Shown piece after piece: positions 1-6,417 of a stretch of 9,142 nt of DNA; within the stretch, counting starts at the first letter, position 1; each line of letters opens with the position of its first letter. The DNA lies in assembly GCA_002383285.1 (NCBI GenBank), contig DFXU01000092.1, forward strand, positions 1 to 9,142. The letters are read 5' to 3'. The notes under the pieces were generated by a model, which worked only from the letters and a program-made list of their open reading frames with translations, had not been told where the DNA came from and did not search any database. The position numbers and the translations under genes were made by a program. The stretch is from Caryophanales bacterium UBA4100. Its GTDB lineage: Bacteria; Bacillota; Bacilli; Paenibacillales; UBA4045.

Positions 1-165
1 TGCCAAAAGCTTATTCTTAGACGTTAATGGTAAATCAACGATCAGAATCCAGCCTTAACAAAAACCAGAAAAACCCCCTGACCCATCCATCCGGAAATCC
101 GAAGGGAAGGAATGAGAAGGTTTTCACCTAGATAGAATGTAAAGCCGACGGAGTAAGAACAGTGT
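1..165. other. gene-free left edge
   Basis: I see no supportable gene here. The minus-strand read-out downstream of gerE has purine- and pyrimidine-rich stretches and two runs of five T (around 60-80), but no strong hairpin in front of them, so I cannot call a terminator. A 34-codon plus-strand ORF (27-131) lacks a ribosome binding site and is hydrophilic, so it is not annotated. The stretch may be the 3' region of gerE or the edge of a gene lying outside the window. Confidence 0.4.
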
Positions 166-390
166 TCAAATCTGAAGTTCACCGAGTCTGATTAATTCGA
201 CGACAGCTTGAGATCGACCTTTCACGTTCAGTTTCTGCATGACGTTGGATATGTGATTTCGCACCGTTTTTTCGCTGATAAATAACAGCTGGGCTATATC
301 CTTCGTTGTCTTATCCTGAACGAGGAGTTCGAAAACCTCGCGTTCTCGGTTCGTTAACAAAAACTTGCTTCTGTGGTCGCTACCCTTCAA
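166..390 (-). CDS. gerE: GerE, LuxR/FixJ-type late sporulation transcription regulator
   Basis: This is a DNA-binding regulator that, in Bacillus, acts with sigma-K in the mother cell to switch on late spore-coat genes and turn down others. The product is 74 residues, the same length as B. subtilis GerE, and consists of a LuxR-type helix-turn-helix domain with no receiver domain. The signature runs from LLTNREREVF (residues 11-20) through TTKDIAQLLFISEKTVRNH (28-46) to VKGRSQAVVEL (56-66), with the recognition helix around 41-53. From memory it is very close to B. subtilis GerE over most of its length. The start is TTG at 390, preceded by an AAGGAGGGGTGA-like ribosome binding site. It lies 115 bp downstream of the YhcN-like gene on the same strand and appears to have its own promoter. 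The function is known for the family; the identity here is strongly supported by length and motif. Confidence 0.95.
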   Translation of the reverse strand: MKGSDHRSKFLLTNREREVFELLVQDKTTKDIAQLLFISEKTVRNHISNVMQKLNVKGRSQAVVELIRLGELQI

Positions 391-414
391 TAGTGGTCAC
401 CCCTCCTTGCTTGG

Positions 415-436
415 GCCTTATAACATATTACAAGGC
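415..436 (-). promoter_or_regulatory. stem-loop in the gerE leader
   Basis: In the minus-strand transcript, GCCTTGTAA and TTATAAGGC can form nine consecutive pairs (one G-U) around a four-base loop. The element sits between the proposed sigma-K-like promoter and the AAGGAGG ribosome binding site of gerE, and ends about ten bases before that site. No T-run follows, so it is not an intrinsic terminator. It could be an operator palindrome or an RNA structure affecting translation. The structure is directly visible; the role is not known. Confidence 0.4.
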
Positions 437-455
437 GAAGGGATACAGTCAAATT

Positions 456-483
456 CATACTATGAAGGGGAATGTACATTGGT
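456..483 (-). promoter_or_regulatory. possible sigma-K promoter of gerE
   Basis: On the minus strand, CATAGTATG (464-456) matches the sigma-K -10 pattern CATAnnnTA at all but the last position. An AC dinucleotide (483-482) stands 17 bases upstream, as expected for the short sigma-K -35 element. Transcription would start near 447, giving a leader of roughly 57 bases that includes the stem-loop at 415-436. B. subtilis gerE is sigma-K dependent, which fits. The -35 is too short to carry weight alone. Confidence 0.45.
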
Positions 484-505
484 GATTTGTTTGTTGCAAA
501 ATGGG

Positions 506-1219
506 CTATTCTGCTGTTGGAAATAAACGCTGTACTAGCGTATTAAATTCAATAATCATTCCTTGGATAGGCTGTCCATTCTGGAATCGTTCGCCATAAC
601 CGCGCATTCTACCTACAAAATCTGGGTTAGTTGAAACATACACATTCTCAACATTAGGATGTACGGATTTAACCTTCTGAGCAATATCTGACTTAAGCTG
701 TTCAGTTATGCCCTCATCACCCTGCCCCGCTCCTTGTCGGCCCATACGGTCCCTAGTAGCATTGTTCCCCATGGCATTAGATCGCCGATTAGTTCCAGGA
801 TTAACTGAATTTGTTTTACCAACATTCCGTCCTAAATTAGAAGCACCATAACCATTACCATTGTCCAGTAAGACTGCTACATAAGCATTCTGATCTGTAA
901 GCAATACAGTTGCTGAATCCACCTCATCCATAGCAGTTATGGAATCGGCAACTTTATTACTAATTTCCATTCGAGTATTCCTATGTGCTGGTGCAAAGTT
1001 ATTGTTGCGAGAATTATCCCAGCCTTGATTACTTACTCCACCACGATTTATGGCTGCGCCTTGCTGCCTCATGCCATTGCCTTCTGTACCAGCGCCCTGC
1101 TGCCTCATACCATTGCCTTCTGTCTCGGCGCCCTGTTGCGTATTATCAGTCATACAGCCTGTTAAAGCGATAGCTAATCCAACAACAACCACTGTAGTTT
1201 TCATGCCCTTTTTAACCAC
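506..1219 (-). CDS. YhcN/YlaJ-family sporulation lipoprotein
   Basis: This is a predicted membrane-anchored lipoprotein of the spore YhcN/YlaJ family; family members are forespore products linked to germination or outgrowth, with no known enzymatic activity. The 237-residue product starts with a basic n-region, a hydrophobic segment (10-19) and the lipobox LTGC with the lipidated Cys at 22. A Gln/Gly/Asn-rich low-complexity stretch follows, including two tandem copies of QQGAxTEGNGMR (28-51). The conserved part resembles the family: an early segment with NKVADSITAMDEVDSATVLL, then a C-terminal half with ITEQLKSDIAQKVK and NVENVYVSTNPDF. I chose the GTG at 1219, 11 bases after GGAGG; the longer TTG form (1237) would include that site in its coding sequence, and the ATG at 1204 is too far from it. 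A sigma-G-like promoter lies just upstream. Family assignment is from recognition of the pattern and is fairly sure. Confidence 0.82.
   Translation of the reverse strand: MVKKGMKTTVVVVGLAIALTGCMTDNTQQGAETEGNGMRQQGAGTEGNGMRQQGAAINRGGVSNQGWDNSRNNNFAPAHRNTRMEISNKVADSITAMDEVDSATVLLTDQNAYVAVLLDNGNGYGASNLGRNVGKTNSVNPGTNRRSNAMGNNATRDRMGRQGAGQGDEGITEQLKSDIAQKVKSVHPNVENVYVSTNPDFVGRMRGYGERFQNGQPIQGMIIEFNTLVQRLFPTAE
1056..1139 (-). repeat. 36-bp tandem repeat inside the lipoprotein gene
   Basis: Two nearly identical 36-bp units (1056-1091 and 1092-1127) and a partial third (1128-1139) are in phase with the reading frame. They encode the 12-residue unit QQGAxTEGNGMR just after the lipid anchor. The copies differ at a few positions, so the duplication is recent but not brand new. 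It probably acts as a flexible linker between the membrane and the conserved domain, and its copy number may vary between strains. Confidence 0.85.
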
Positions 1220-1264
1220 TTCTACACCATCCTCCAATTTGCGCTATAGTCTATATTCCGTTAT

Positions 1265-1294
1265 TAGGATTGTTGGTTTACAGCCATTTCATAC
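1265..1294 (-). promoter_or_regulatory. possible sigma-G promoter of the YhcN-like gene
   Basis: On the minus strand, GTATG (1294-1290) fits the forespore sigma-F/G -35 pattern gYATR at every position. After an 18-base spacer, AATCCTA (1271-1265) fits the sigma-G -10 pattern CATnMTA at all but the first base. It lies in the 81-base gap between the CAP gene stop and the lipoprotein start, leaving a leader of about 35-40 bases. Forespore expression is what is known for this lipoprotein family, so position and function agree. The match is by eye. Confidence 0.5.
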
Positions 1295-1300
1295 TGTTCA

Positions 1301-2050
1301 TTATTTACCAATAAATTGTTGAGTGAGCATCTTGCCGCATTGTCCACCATTCACAATTCCGATACCAATGTGAGTAAACTGTGTGCCTAGAATATTCTCC
1401 CTATGCCCAGTGGATTCCATTAATGCTTTATGCGCTGCTTCCACAGTTTGATTGCAAGCAATATTCTCACCTGCTGTTCGATAAGTAATGCCGAATTGCT
1501 TCATCATCTCGAAGGGAGAGCCGTAGGTGGGTGATTGATGTGAGAAATATTGATTATCAGCCATATCCCGACTCTTCGCTTCGGCTACATTAGAAAGCTG
1601 TACATCGATTGTCAGCAAAGCTAATTTTCTACTTACTCTCTCTTGATTGACCAGCTTTAATAGCAGCAGCTCATCTGAATTGAGTGCGCTCGAAGCAGGA
1701 GGCTTTGATGGTACAGTCTGTATATTGTCCTTAGCAACTTTGAGCTGTGCGTAGGCCCATAGAATGGATTCCAAGGTCTTGCTATCGACAGCTCCTGTGA
1801 TCGGCAGACCATATTTACGTTGAAAAATTTTTACTCCCTGTTCGGACTGAGCTCCATACTTACCATCGATGCTTCCTGCATAGAATCCAAGTGATTTCAT
1901 CATCCCTTGCAGAGCAAACACATCTGGCCCTTGGGCACCTTTACCAAAGGCGTTAGATTGTGTGGGTAGCAGGCAGGCAACTAATAAAACCACTGCAATA
2001 CAGTTAATGACACATCGTTGTAACACTGGATTGACCTTGAAATGGTACAT
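1301..2050 (-). CDS. secreted peptidoglycan-binding and CAP-domain protein (YkwD-like)
   Basis: This is an exported cell-wall-associated protein of 249 residues with no assigned reaction. The N-terminus has a hydrophobic segment (about 14-29) that looks like a signal peptide cleaved near SNA (32-34); LVAC (23-26) also fits a lipobox, so a lipoprotein form is possible. Residues about 38-97 form a PG_binding_1 domain (GPDVFALQGMMKSLGFYAG, then IDGKYGAQSEQGVKIFQ and GAVDSKTL). A linker rich in Pro/Ser follows, then a CAP/SCP domain (about 125-247) with FSHQSP (His171), GENIA (194-198) and GHRENIL (215-221), as in bacterial CAP proteins such as YkwD. The start is ATG 2050 with an AGAGGGGTG ribosome binding site. 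Gene spacing and a possible forespore promoter suggest a separate sporulation-linked unit. Domain calls are strong; the biological role is not known. Confidence 0.88.
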   Translation of the reverse strand: MYHFKVNPVLQRCVINCIAVVLLVACLLPTQSNAFGKGAQGPDVFALQGMMKSLGFYAGSIDGKYGAQSEQGVKIFQRKYGLPITGAVDSKTLESILWAYAQLKVAKDNIQTVPSKPPASSALNSDELLLLKLVNQERVSRKLALLTIDVQLSNVAEAKSRDMADNQYFSHQSPTYGSPFEMMKQFGITYRTAGENIACNQTVEAAHKALMESTGHRENILGTQFTHIGIGIVNGGQCGKMLTQQFIGK

Positions 2051-2069
2051 AAAAAAAGCACCCCTCTAT

Positions 2070-2112
2070 GAGTAAGATGCTCTTAGTTTATCCTGAGATT
2101 GTGATCTTACTC
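2070..2112. repeat. 9-bp inverted repeat upstream of the CAP gene
   Basis: GAGTAAGAT (2070-2078) and ATCTTACTC (2104-2112) are perfect inverted copies, centred 34 bp apart, roughly three helical turns. A second imperfect pair lies inside (CTCTTAG with CTGAGA), so a long hairpin is also possible. The arms flank the proposed promoter: one covers its -35 region and the other its likely start site. This would suit a two-site operator. Alternatively it may be an RNA hairpin ending the upstream MATE transcript, although no T-run directly follows the stem on the minus strand. Confidence 0.55.
2084..2112 (-). promoter_or_regulatory. possible forespore (sigma-F/G) promoter of the CAP gene
   Basis: On the minus strand, GGATAAACTA (2093-2084) fits the sigma-F -10 pattern GGnnAnAHTR at every defined position. 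The -35 candidate GAGTA (2112-2108), 14 bases upstream, matches GYATA at only three of five positions, and the usual spacing is 15. The start site would fall near 2077, 27 bases before the ATG. The assignment is tentative because of the poor -35. Confidence 0.3.
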
Positions 2113-2155
2113 TTCTCGGCTTACATGTTAAAAGATTACACTCGGAGAATTTGAA

Positions 2156-3487
2156 TCATTCTTTATATCTTACACTTAGCCAATCTGTTCGATAGAATCG
2201 AATCATTACAGACAGAGCGAATAAAGTAAGGAATGTGTATAAGGATAACCATGCTCCAACACTTCCTAAATCAAATACGAAGATTAGAACATAGGATAAA
2301 GGAATAAAGATGATTACCCCAAAGAAGAATGAAGTTCTCATCAAGAAAGTTGTATCGCCAATGCCTCTTAATCCACCAGCATAGAAATTGAGAAAGCCAT
2401 CAAACAGCTGTAAGAATGCAGATATCATAATCAATCGAGTCACCAGCTGGAAAATTTCGGGGTCAGGACTGAATAATCTTGCTATCGGCTCTGCAAAGAA
2501 GAATTCAATAATCCCAATAGTTATGAGCATTATACTTCCAAGCACCGCGGTTTCTGTTCCCATTCGTCGACCCATAAGCGGATTTCCCTTGCCAACTTGT
2601 TGTCCTACCAGTATCGTTGCTGTTGCACCAAAGGCAAAGGCAGGCATGAAGCCGAAGGACATAACATTAAGTGCAATTTCATTAGCCGCCAGAGCGTTCT
2701 GTCCTAATCTAGCTACGAACATTGTAAATATAAACATCGAGATGCTAAGAGCAAACTCCTGTATACCTAGCTTTCCGCTCTCAAGAAGAATTAGCTTTGA
2801 TTCGTCACGTCGGAATGTCACTCGTATACGAGTATGAAAGCTCTTATTCAATCGAATGAAGAACACATACACACAGCCAAGGAACCCAACTCCTTCACCT
2901 GCTAGGAATGCCCAGCCTGCTCCTTCAAGGCCCAGCTCTGGTAATCCATATTTACCATAGGTTAATGAATAGGTTAGAAAAACCATGATCACACTAGATA
3001 TGAGTGTGAGATAAGCTGGCGTTCGTGTATCCCCAATTCCACGGAAAAACCCATGGAATACGAAGCTAAATATACCGAATGCCATCGCATAAAAGCGCAA
3101 ACGCACATAATCTTCACCCGTCTCAGCTATATCGCTCATCCCAGTAATTACCTGTAGGAAAAAACCGCTTCCAAAGGTCCCCGCCATACTGACAATAAGC
3201 GCTACACCTAAACAGACATATAACGCTAGATAGGTTCTTTCCACAGCCCGCCGATATTCTCCAGCCCCATAGCTTTGGGCTACAAGATAATTTACGGTAT
3301 GACCAATACCGGAGAACAACGCCCAACCATTATACATAATGATGTTCGATACCCCAACAATAGCAATAATTGTTGCACCTAATTGACCAACAACGATAAG
3401 ATTGATCGTTCCCGTAACAGTCATTGTTGCGAATGAGAAGATAGAAGGTATTGCGAGAAGTAATATTGTTTTCCAGTTTTTAAACAT
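2156..3487 (-). CDS. MATE-family multidrug/sodium antiporter
   Basis: This is an integral membrane exporter of the multidrug and toxic compound extrusion family, which moves cationic drugs or metabolites out in exchange for Na+ or H+. The 443-residue product is the usual size and hydrophobic throughout, consistent with twelve membrane segments in two related halves. The internal duplication can be read directly: VAQSYGAG (69-76) with VGQQVGKG (294-301), and FRGIGDTRTP (148-157) with LRGIGDTTF (373-381). I chose ATG 3487, which has AAGGAG 13 bases upstream; an in-frame ATG at 3535 lies within a TATAAT-like box, has no ribosome binding site and adds a basic stretch unlike the family. It follows prkA on the same strand but is separated from it by two hairpins. 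Substrate cannot be told from sequence, so no gene symbol is given. Confidence 0.92.
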   Translation of the reverse strand: MFKNWKTILLLAIPSIFSFATMTVTGTINLIVVGQLGATIIAIVGVSNIIMYNGWALFSGIGHTVNYLVAQSYGAGEYRRAVERTYLALYVCLGVALIVSMAGTFGSGFFLQVITGMSDIAETGEDYVRLRFYAMAFGIFSFVFHGFFRGIGDTRTPAYLTLISSVIMVFLTYSLTYGKYGLPELGLEGAGWAFLAGEGVGFLGCVYVFFIRLNKSFHTRIRVTFRRDESKLILLESGKLGIQEFALSISMFIFTMFVARLGQNALAANEIALNVMSFGFMPAFAFGATATILVGQQVGKGNPLMGRRMGTETAVLGSIMLITIGIIEFFFAEPIARLFSPDPEIFQLVTRLIMISAFLQLFDGFLNFYAGGLRGIGDTTFLMRTSFFFGVIIFIPLSYVLIFVFDLGSVGAWLSLYTFLTLFALSVMIRFYRTDWLSVRYKE

Positions 3488-3533
3488 GATGTACGCCCTT
3501 CTCCTTGTATGTATATTCATCCTAATGTTGATC

Positions 3534-3539
3534 ATTATA
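3534..3539 (-). promoter_or_regulatory. TATAAT box, possible -10 for the MATE gene
   Basis: A perfect TATAAT lies on the minus strand at 3539-3534, directly after the prkA-side terminator and 46 bases before the preferred MATE start. The hexamer 17 bases upstream (TATCAG) is a poor -35, and that region lies inside the terminator stem. If used, it would give the MATE gene its own transcript and exclude the longer start at 3535. Confidence 0.3.
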
Positions 3540-3543
3540 CATA

Positions 3544-3580
3544 AAAAAGAATTATCCTGATATGAGGGATAATTCTTTTT
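3544..3580 (-). terminator. intrinsic terminator between prkA and the MATE gene
   Basis: A 14-bp perfect stem (3544-3557 with 3567-3580) and a 9-base loop are followed on the minus strand by a run of six T within the distal arm. The A/T symmetry means it could also stop plus-strand transcription, but the only gene reading toward it is prkA on the minus strand. It is the second of two consecutive hairpins after prkA. Confidence 0.8.
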
Positions 3581-3598
3581 ATTGTCATTCCGGATAAA

Positions 3599-3639
3599 CC
3601 GAAGAACGAATCGTCAAGCCACGACGATTCGTTCTTCGG
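3599..3639 (-). terminator. strong 17-bp hairpin just after the prkA stop
   Basis: Arms 3599-3615 and 3623-3639 pair perfectly over 17 bp with a 7-base loop, beginning ten bases beyond the prkA stop codon. Only three T follow on the minus strand, so it may act as a 3'-end stabiliser or a weak terminator backed up by the T-tailed hairpin at 3544-3580. No protein or promoter feature explains it otherwise. Confidence 0.65.
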
Positions 3640-3648
3640 CACTATTCG

Positions 3649-5544
3649 CTATCGATTCAATAAGCTTCCTACGTATCTAAGTAACTCATTCGCGCATACA
3701 GAGCAATATTGGTGCTCATCAATCAATCTTCTAGATACTTCATTAATTCGTTTCAGCTGTAACTCATCGGGTGTCTTCGTAGACGTTGTGATCTTGACAA
3801 TATCCTTCATATCAGCGAACAGCTTCTTCTCAATTGCTTCACGTAATCGATCGTGTGTATCGAAGCTGAATTTCTTACCCTTGCGAGAGAATGAAGACAT
3901 CCGAATTAATATCTCCTCCCGGAATGCTTTCTTAGCATTATCAGATATCCCTATCTGCTCTTCTATTGAGCGCATTAAGCGCTCATCTGGTTCCATCTCT
4001 TCGCCTGTTAATGGGTCGCGGATTTTGGCCCAATTACAGAATGCCTCAATATTATCTAGGTAATTGTCAAACAGTGTCTTGGCAGACTCCTCATAGGAGT
4101 AGACAAACGCCTTCTGAACTTCCTTCTTCGCAAGCTCATCATACTCCTTACGTGCAATCGAGATAAAGTTCAGATATCGTTCCCGCTCTTCCTTCGTAAT
4201 GGAGGAATGCTGATCAAGACCATCCTTCAGTGCTCTAAGTACATCAAGCGCATTAATACATTGAAGATCATGTCGAATTAAAGCGCTTGAAATCCTATTA
4301 ATCACGTAACGTGGATCGATACCTGACATACCCTCCTCAAGATACTCCGTCTGAAGCTCCTTAAGATCCGCTTCCTTGAAGCCTTCGACTTCTTCACCAT
4401 CATACAAACGCATCTTCTTGATGAGGTCGACTCCTTGCTTCTTAGACTCCTTCAAGCGCGTTAAGATGGAGAACATTGCTGCAGTTTTCATGGCATGAGG
4501 CGCACTATGAATATGGTGCATATCACTCTGATTAACTAGTTTTTCATAAATTTTCTCTTCTGCGGTTACCCTTAGATTATAAGGTACTGGCATAACAACC
4601 ATTCTGGACTGCAAAGCCTCATTCTTCTTATTACTTATGAAAGAACGATATTCCGCTTCATTGGTATGTGCAATAATGACTTCATCAGCTGATATAAGAG
4701 CGAAACGACCTGCTTTGAAATTCCCTTCTTGTGTTAAGGATAGTAAGTTCCAGAGAAATTTCTCATCACACTTGAGCAATTCTTGAAACTCCATAACCCC
4801 TCGATTCGCTTTATTCAATTCTCCATCGAAGCGATATGCACGAGGATCAGACTCTGAACCATACTCGGTAATGGTTGAGAAATCGATACTTCCTGTTAAA
4901 TCAGCAATATCTTGAGATTTCGGATCGGATGGACTGAATGTTCCGATACCAACCCGTTTCTCCTCAGACAAGAATACGCGCTCAACTGGAAAGTCCTCGA
5001 TTCTCCCACCAAACTCTGTCTCCAGTCTCATCTGACAAGATGGACATAAGTAGCCCTCGATTTTCACCCCTAGTTCATTCTCAAATTCATGTCTAAGGTC
5101 ATTCGGTATAAGATGTAGTGGCTCTTCATGCATCGGACAGCCCTTTATTGCATGTACCGCACCTTCATTCGAACGCGAGAATTTTTCCATCCCTCGCTTA
5201 ATTAATGTTACAATGGTTGACTTGCCTCCACTAACAGGTCCCATGAGTAGAAGAATCCGCTTGCGTACGTCTAGTCTTCGAGCCGCAGAATGAAAGTATT
5301 CCTCAACTAGCTTCTCCAGCGTTCGATCCATTCCGAACAAATCATTCTCAAAAAAACGGTATTGCTTAATGCCATTCCTCTCTTCAACACCAGCGGTACG
5401 AATCATCTCATACACCCTTGCATGGGAAGTCATGGCTAGATGTGGCTGCACTCGCAATAGCTGAATATATTCCCGGAATGTCCCTGACCAGGCTAAGCCT
5501 TCCTCTCCTGTCCGATGTTCCGTAATCCGACTGAATAGATCCAT
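3649..5544 (-). CDS. prkA: PrkA serine protein kinase / AAA+ protein
   Basis: PrkA is a cytosolic ATPase of the AAA+ class with a C-terminal kinase-like domain. In B. subtilis it is a sporulation protein reported to act on the sigma-K pathway, with kinase and Lon-like protease activity both described. The 631-residue product equals the B. subtilis length. The N-terminal half holds the P-loop GPVSGGKST (102-110), the signature GIGTFSPSDPKSQDIADLTG (199-218), FDGELNKANRG (239-249) and FALISADEVIIAHTNEAEYR (281-300). The C-terminal half keeps KKEVQKAFVYSYEESAKTL and ends in ELLRYVGSLLNR. Two CxxC pairs (167-170 and 614-617) are present. The start is ATG 5544 with a GGGTGAG ribosome binding site; the TTG extension to 5613 has none and adds 23 residues absent from the family. 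The gene is flanked by a divergent DUF2161 gene and by hairpins; yhbH and spoVR, frequent partners elsewhere, are not here. Confidence 0.96.
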   Translation of the reverse strand: MDLFSRITEHRTGEEGLAWSGTFREYIQLLRVQPHLAMTSHARVYEMIRTAGVEERNGIKQYRFFENDLFGMDRTLEKLVEEYFHSAARRLDVRKRILLLMGPVSGGKSTIVTLIKRGMEKFSRSNEGAVHAIKGCPMHEEPLHLIPNDLRHEFENELGVKIEGYLCPSCQMRLETEFGGRIEDFPVERVFLSEEKRVGIGTFSPSDPKSQDIADLTGSIDFSTITEYGSESDPRAYRFDGELNKANRGVMEFQELLKCDEKFLWNLLSLTQEGNFKAGRFALISADEVIIAHTNEAEYRSFISNKKNEALQSRMVVMPVPYNLRVTAEEKIYEKLVNQSDMHHIHSAPHAMKTAAMFSILTRLKESKKQGVDLIKKMRLYDGEEVEGFKEADLKELQTEYLEEGMSGIDPRYVINRISSALIRHDLQCINALDVLRALKDGLDQHSSITKEERERYLNFISIARKEYDELAKKEVQKAFVYSYEESAKTLFDNYLDNIEAFCNWAKIRDPLTGEEMEPDERLMRSIEEQIGISDNAKKAFREEILIRMSSFSRKGKKFSFDTHDRLREAIEKKLFADMKDIVKITTSTKTPDELQLKRINEVSRRLIDEHQYCSVCANELLRYVGSLLNR

Positions 5545-5672
5545 AATGTTCTTCTCACCCGCTTTCCTCGTATATAGACAAGCGTGCAATTCCTCTGTAA
5601 AGTAATAACTCAAATATACTAATACCTATGCGGCAATAAGGGATAAGTTTCCGATAAATCATTGTATCCTTA

Positions 5673-5681
5673 TGATATAAT
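5673..5681 (+). promoter_or_regulatory. extended -10 promoter of the DUF2161 gene
   Basis: TGATATAAT is a perfect extended -10 element (TGn plus TATAAT). No good -35 is found 16-18 bases upstream, which extended -10 promoters tolerate. The start site would be near 5688, ten bases before the AAGAGGGAG ribosome binding site. The 170-base gap to prkA must also contain the prkA promoter, which I could not place. Confidence 0.55.
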
Positions 5682-5714
5682 ATTCCGTAATTCAGCTAAG
5701 AGGGAGAGAATAAC

Positions 5715-6416
5715 TTGGCCATCAAGCATGAAACAGAGCTATATGCACCTGTTAAAAACTACTTTGAGAGTCAAGGCTATGAAGTAAAGAGTGAAATTAA
5801 GAACTGTGATTTGGTTGCAATGATTCCTGGAGAGAACTCATATATCATTGTCGAATTAAAAAAAACGTTTAATCTCCAATTAATATTCCAAGCTATAGAA
5901 CGTCAGAAGCTTTCTGAATTCGTTTATGTTGCTATCGAATATAACCCTCGCAAAAAGCTCGGGTCTTATTTCTCGTGGAAAGATGCTGTTCAATTATGTA
6001 AGAAATTAAATGTAGGACTTATCGGTATCCAATTCTATAAAAGCAAGAAGCCAGCAGTCGACCTTCTCTGTCTTCCAAGCCCAGCTCTTACCCGAACTAA
6101 AGCAACAAAGCGGAGTCAAAAAATTCAAAAAGAATTTGAGCAAAGAAGTGGTGACTATAATGTGGGAGGGAGTAATCGAAGGAAGCTGATAACGGCTTAT
6201 AGAGAGCGCGCCTTACGTTGTGTTGTTGTGCTGTCGCAACAAGAGAGTATGACCGTTCGTGAGCTTAGAGAGCATCTGAATGATCCTACGGTAGCCCTGA
6301 TGCTGCAGCACAACTATTATGGTTGGTTTGAACGAATTTCTAGAGGGAAGTATACGCTGACTGCTGTAGGCGTGCAGGCTCTGATCGAATACGCCCATGT
6401 TGTACAGACCTCTTAG
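5715..6416 (+). CDS. DUF2161 protein with PD-(D/E)XK-like nuclease core
   Basis: The protein is 233 residues and looks cytosolic. Its N-terminal part has the layout of a PD-(D/E)XK phosphodiesterase: an early acidic helix (ETELYAPVKNYFESQGY, 6-22), the strand with Asp32 (CDLVAMI), then IIVELKK with Glu47 and Lys49 as the likely metal-binding E-x-K, followed by a helix with Gln59 and Arg63. This matches what I recall of the DUF2161 family, described as putative PD-(D/E)XK phosphodiesterases. A basic Lys/Arg/Ser/Thr linker (about 125-160) leads to a C-terminal part (about 160-230) that could be a winged helix (TVRELREHLN, then GWFERISRGKYTLTAVG). The start is TTG 5715 with AAGAGGGAG eight bases upstream. 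It diverges from prkA and ends one base from the convergent flavoprotein gene. No methylase or restriction partner is adjacent; the target is unknown. Confidence 0.8.
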   Translation: MAIKHETELYAPVKNYFESQGYEVKSEIKNCDLVAMIPGENSYIIVELKKTFNLQLIFQAIERQKLSEFVYVAIEYNPRKKLGSYFSWKDAVQLCKKLNVGLIGIQFYKSKKPAVDLLCLPSPALTRTKATKRSQKIQKEFEQRSGDYNVGGSNRRKLITAYRERALRCVVVLSQQESMTVRELREHLNDPTVALMLQHNYYGWFERISRGKYTLTAVGVQALIEYAHVVQTS

Positions 6417-6417
6417 T

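Noticed and set aside
27..131. 34-codon plus-strand ORF near the left edge
   Set aside because: There is no ribosome binding site or promoter in front of it, and the peptide is hydrophilic without recognisable motifs.
983..1322. Plus-strand ORFs of 60-90 codons
   Set aside because: They lie opposite the lipoprotein gene; their Cys/Leu-rich, repetitive peptides are products of the repeat and low-complexity DNA read on the wrong strand.
2388..2837. Plus-strand ORF of 149 codons opposite the MATE gene
   Set aside because: The minus-strand MATE frame is intact with family motifs; the antisense peptide has no membrane segments, no known motif and no ribosome binding site.
3488..3535. Upstream ATG extension of the MATE gene
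   Set aside because: The start codon overlaps a TATAAT box, lacks a ribosome binding site and adds Arg-rich residues not typical of the family.
5545..5613. TTG-start N-terminal extension of PrkA
   Set aside because: No ribosome binding site precedes it, and the ATG at 5544 gives exactly the usual 631 residues.
5657..5686. sigma-E promoter for prkA (GAATATT and GATACAAT on the minus strand)
   Set aside because: Both elements match the consensus well, but the spacer is 10 bases rather than about 14, so I do not annotate it although prkA is expected to be sigma-E controlled.
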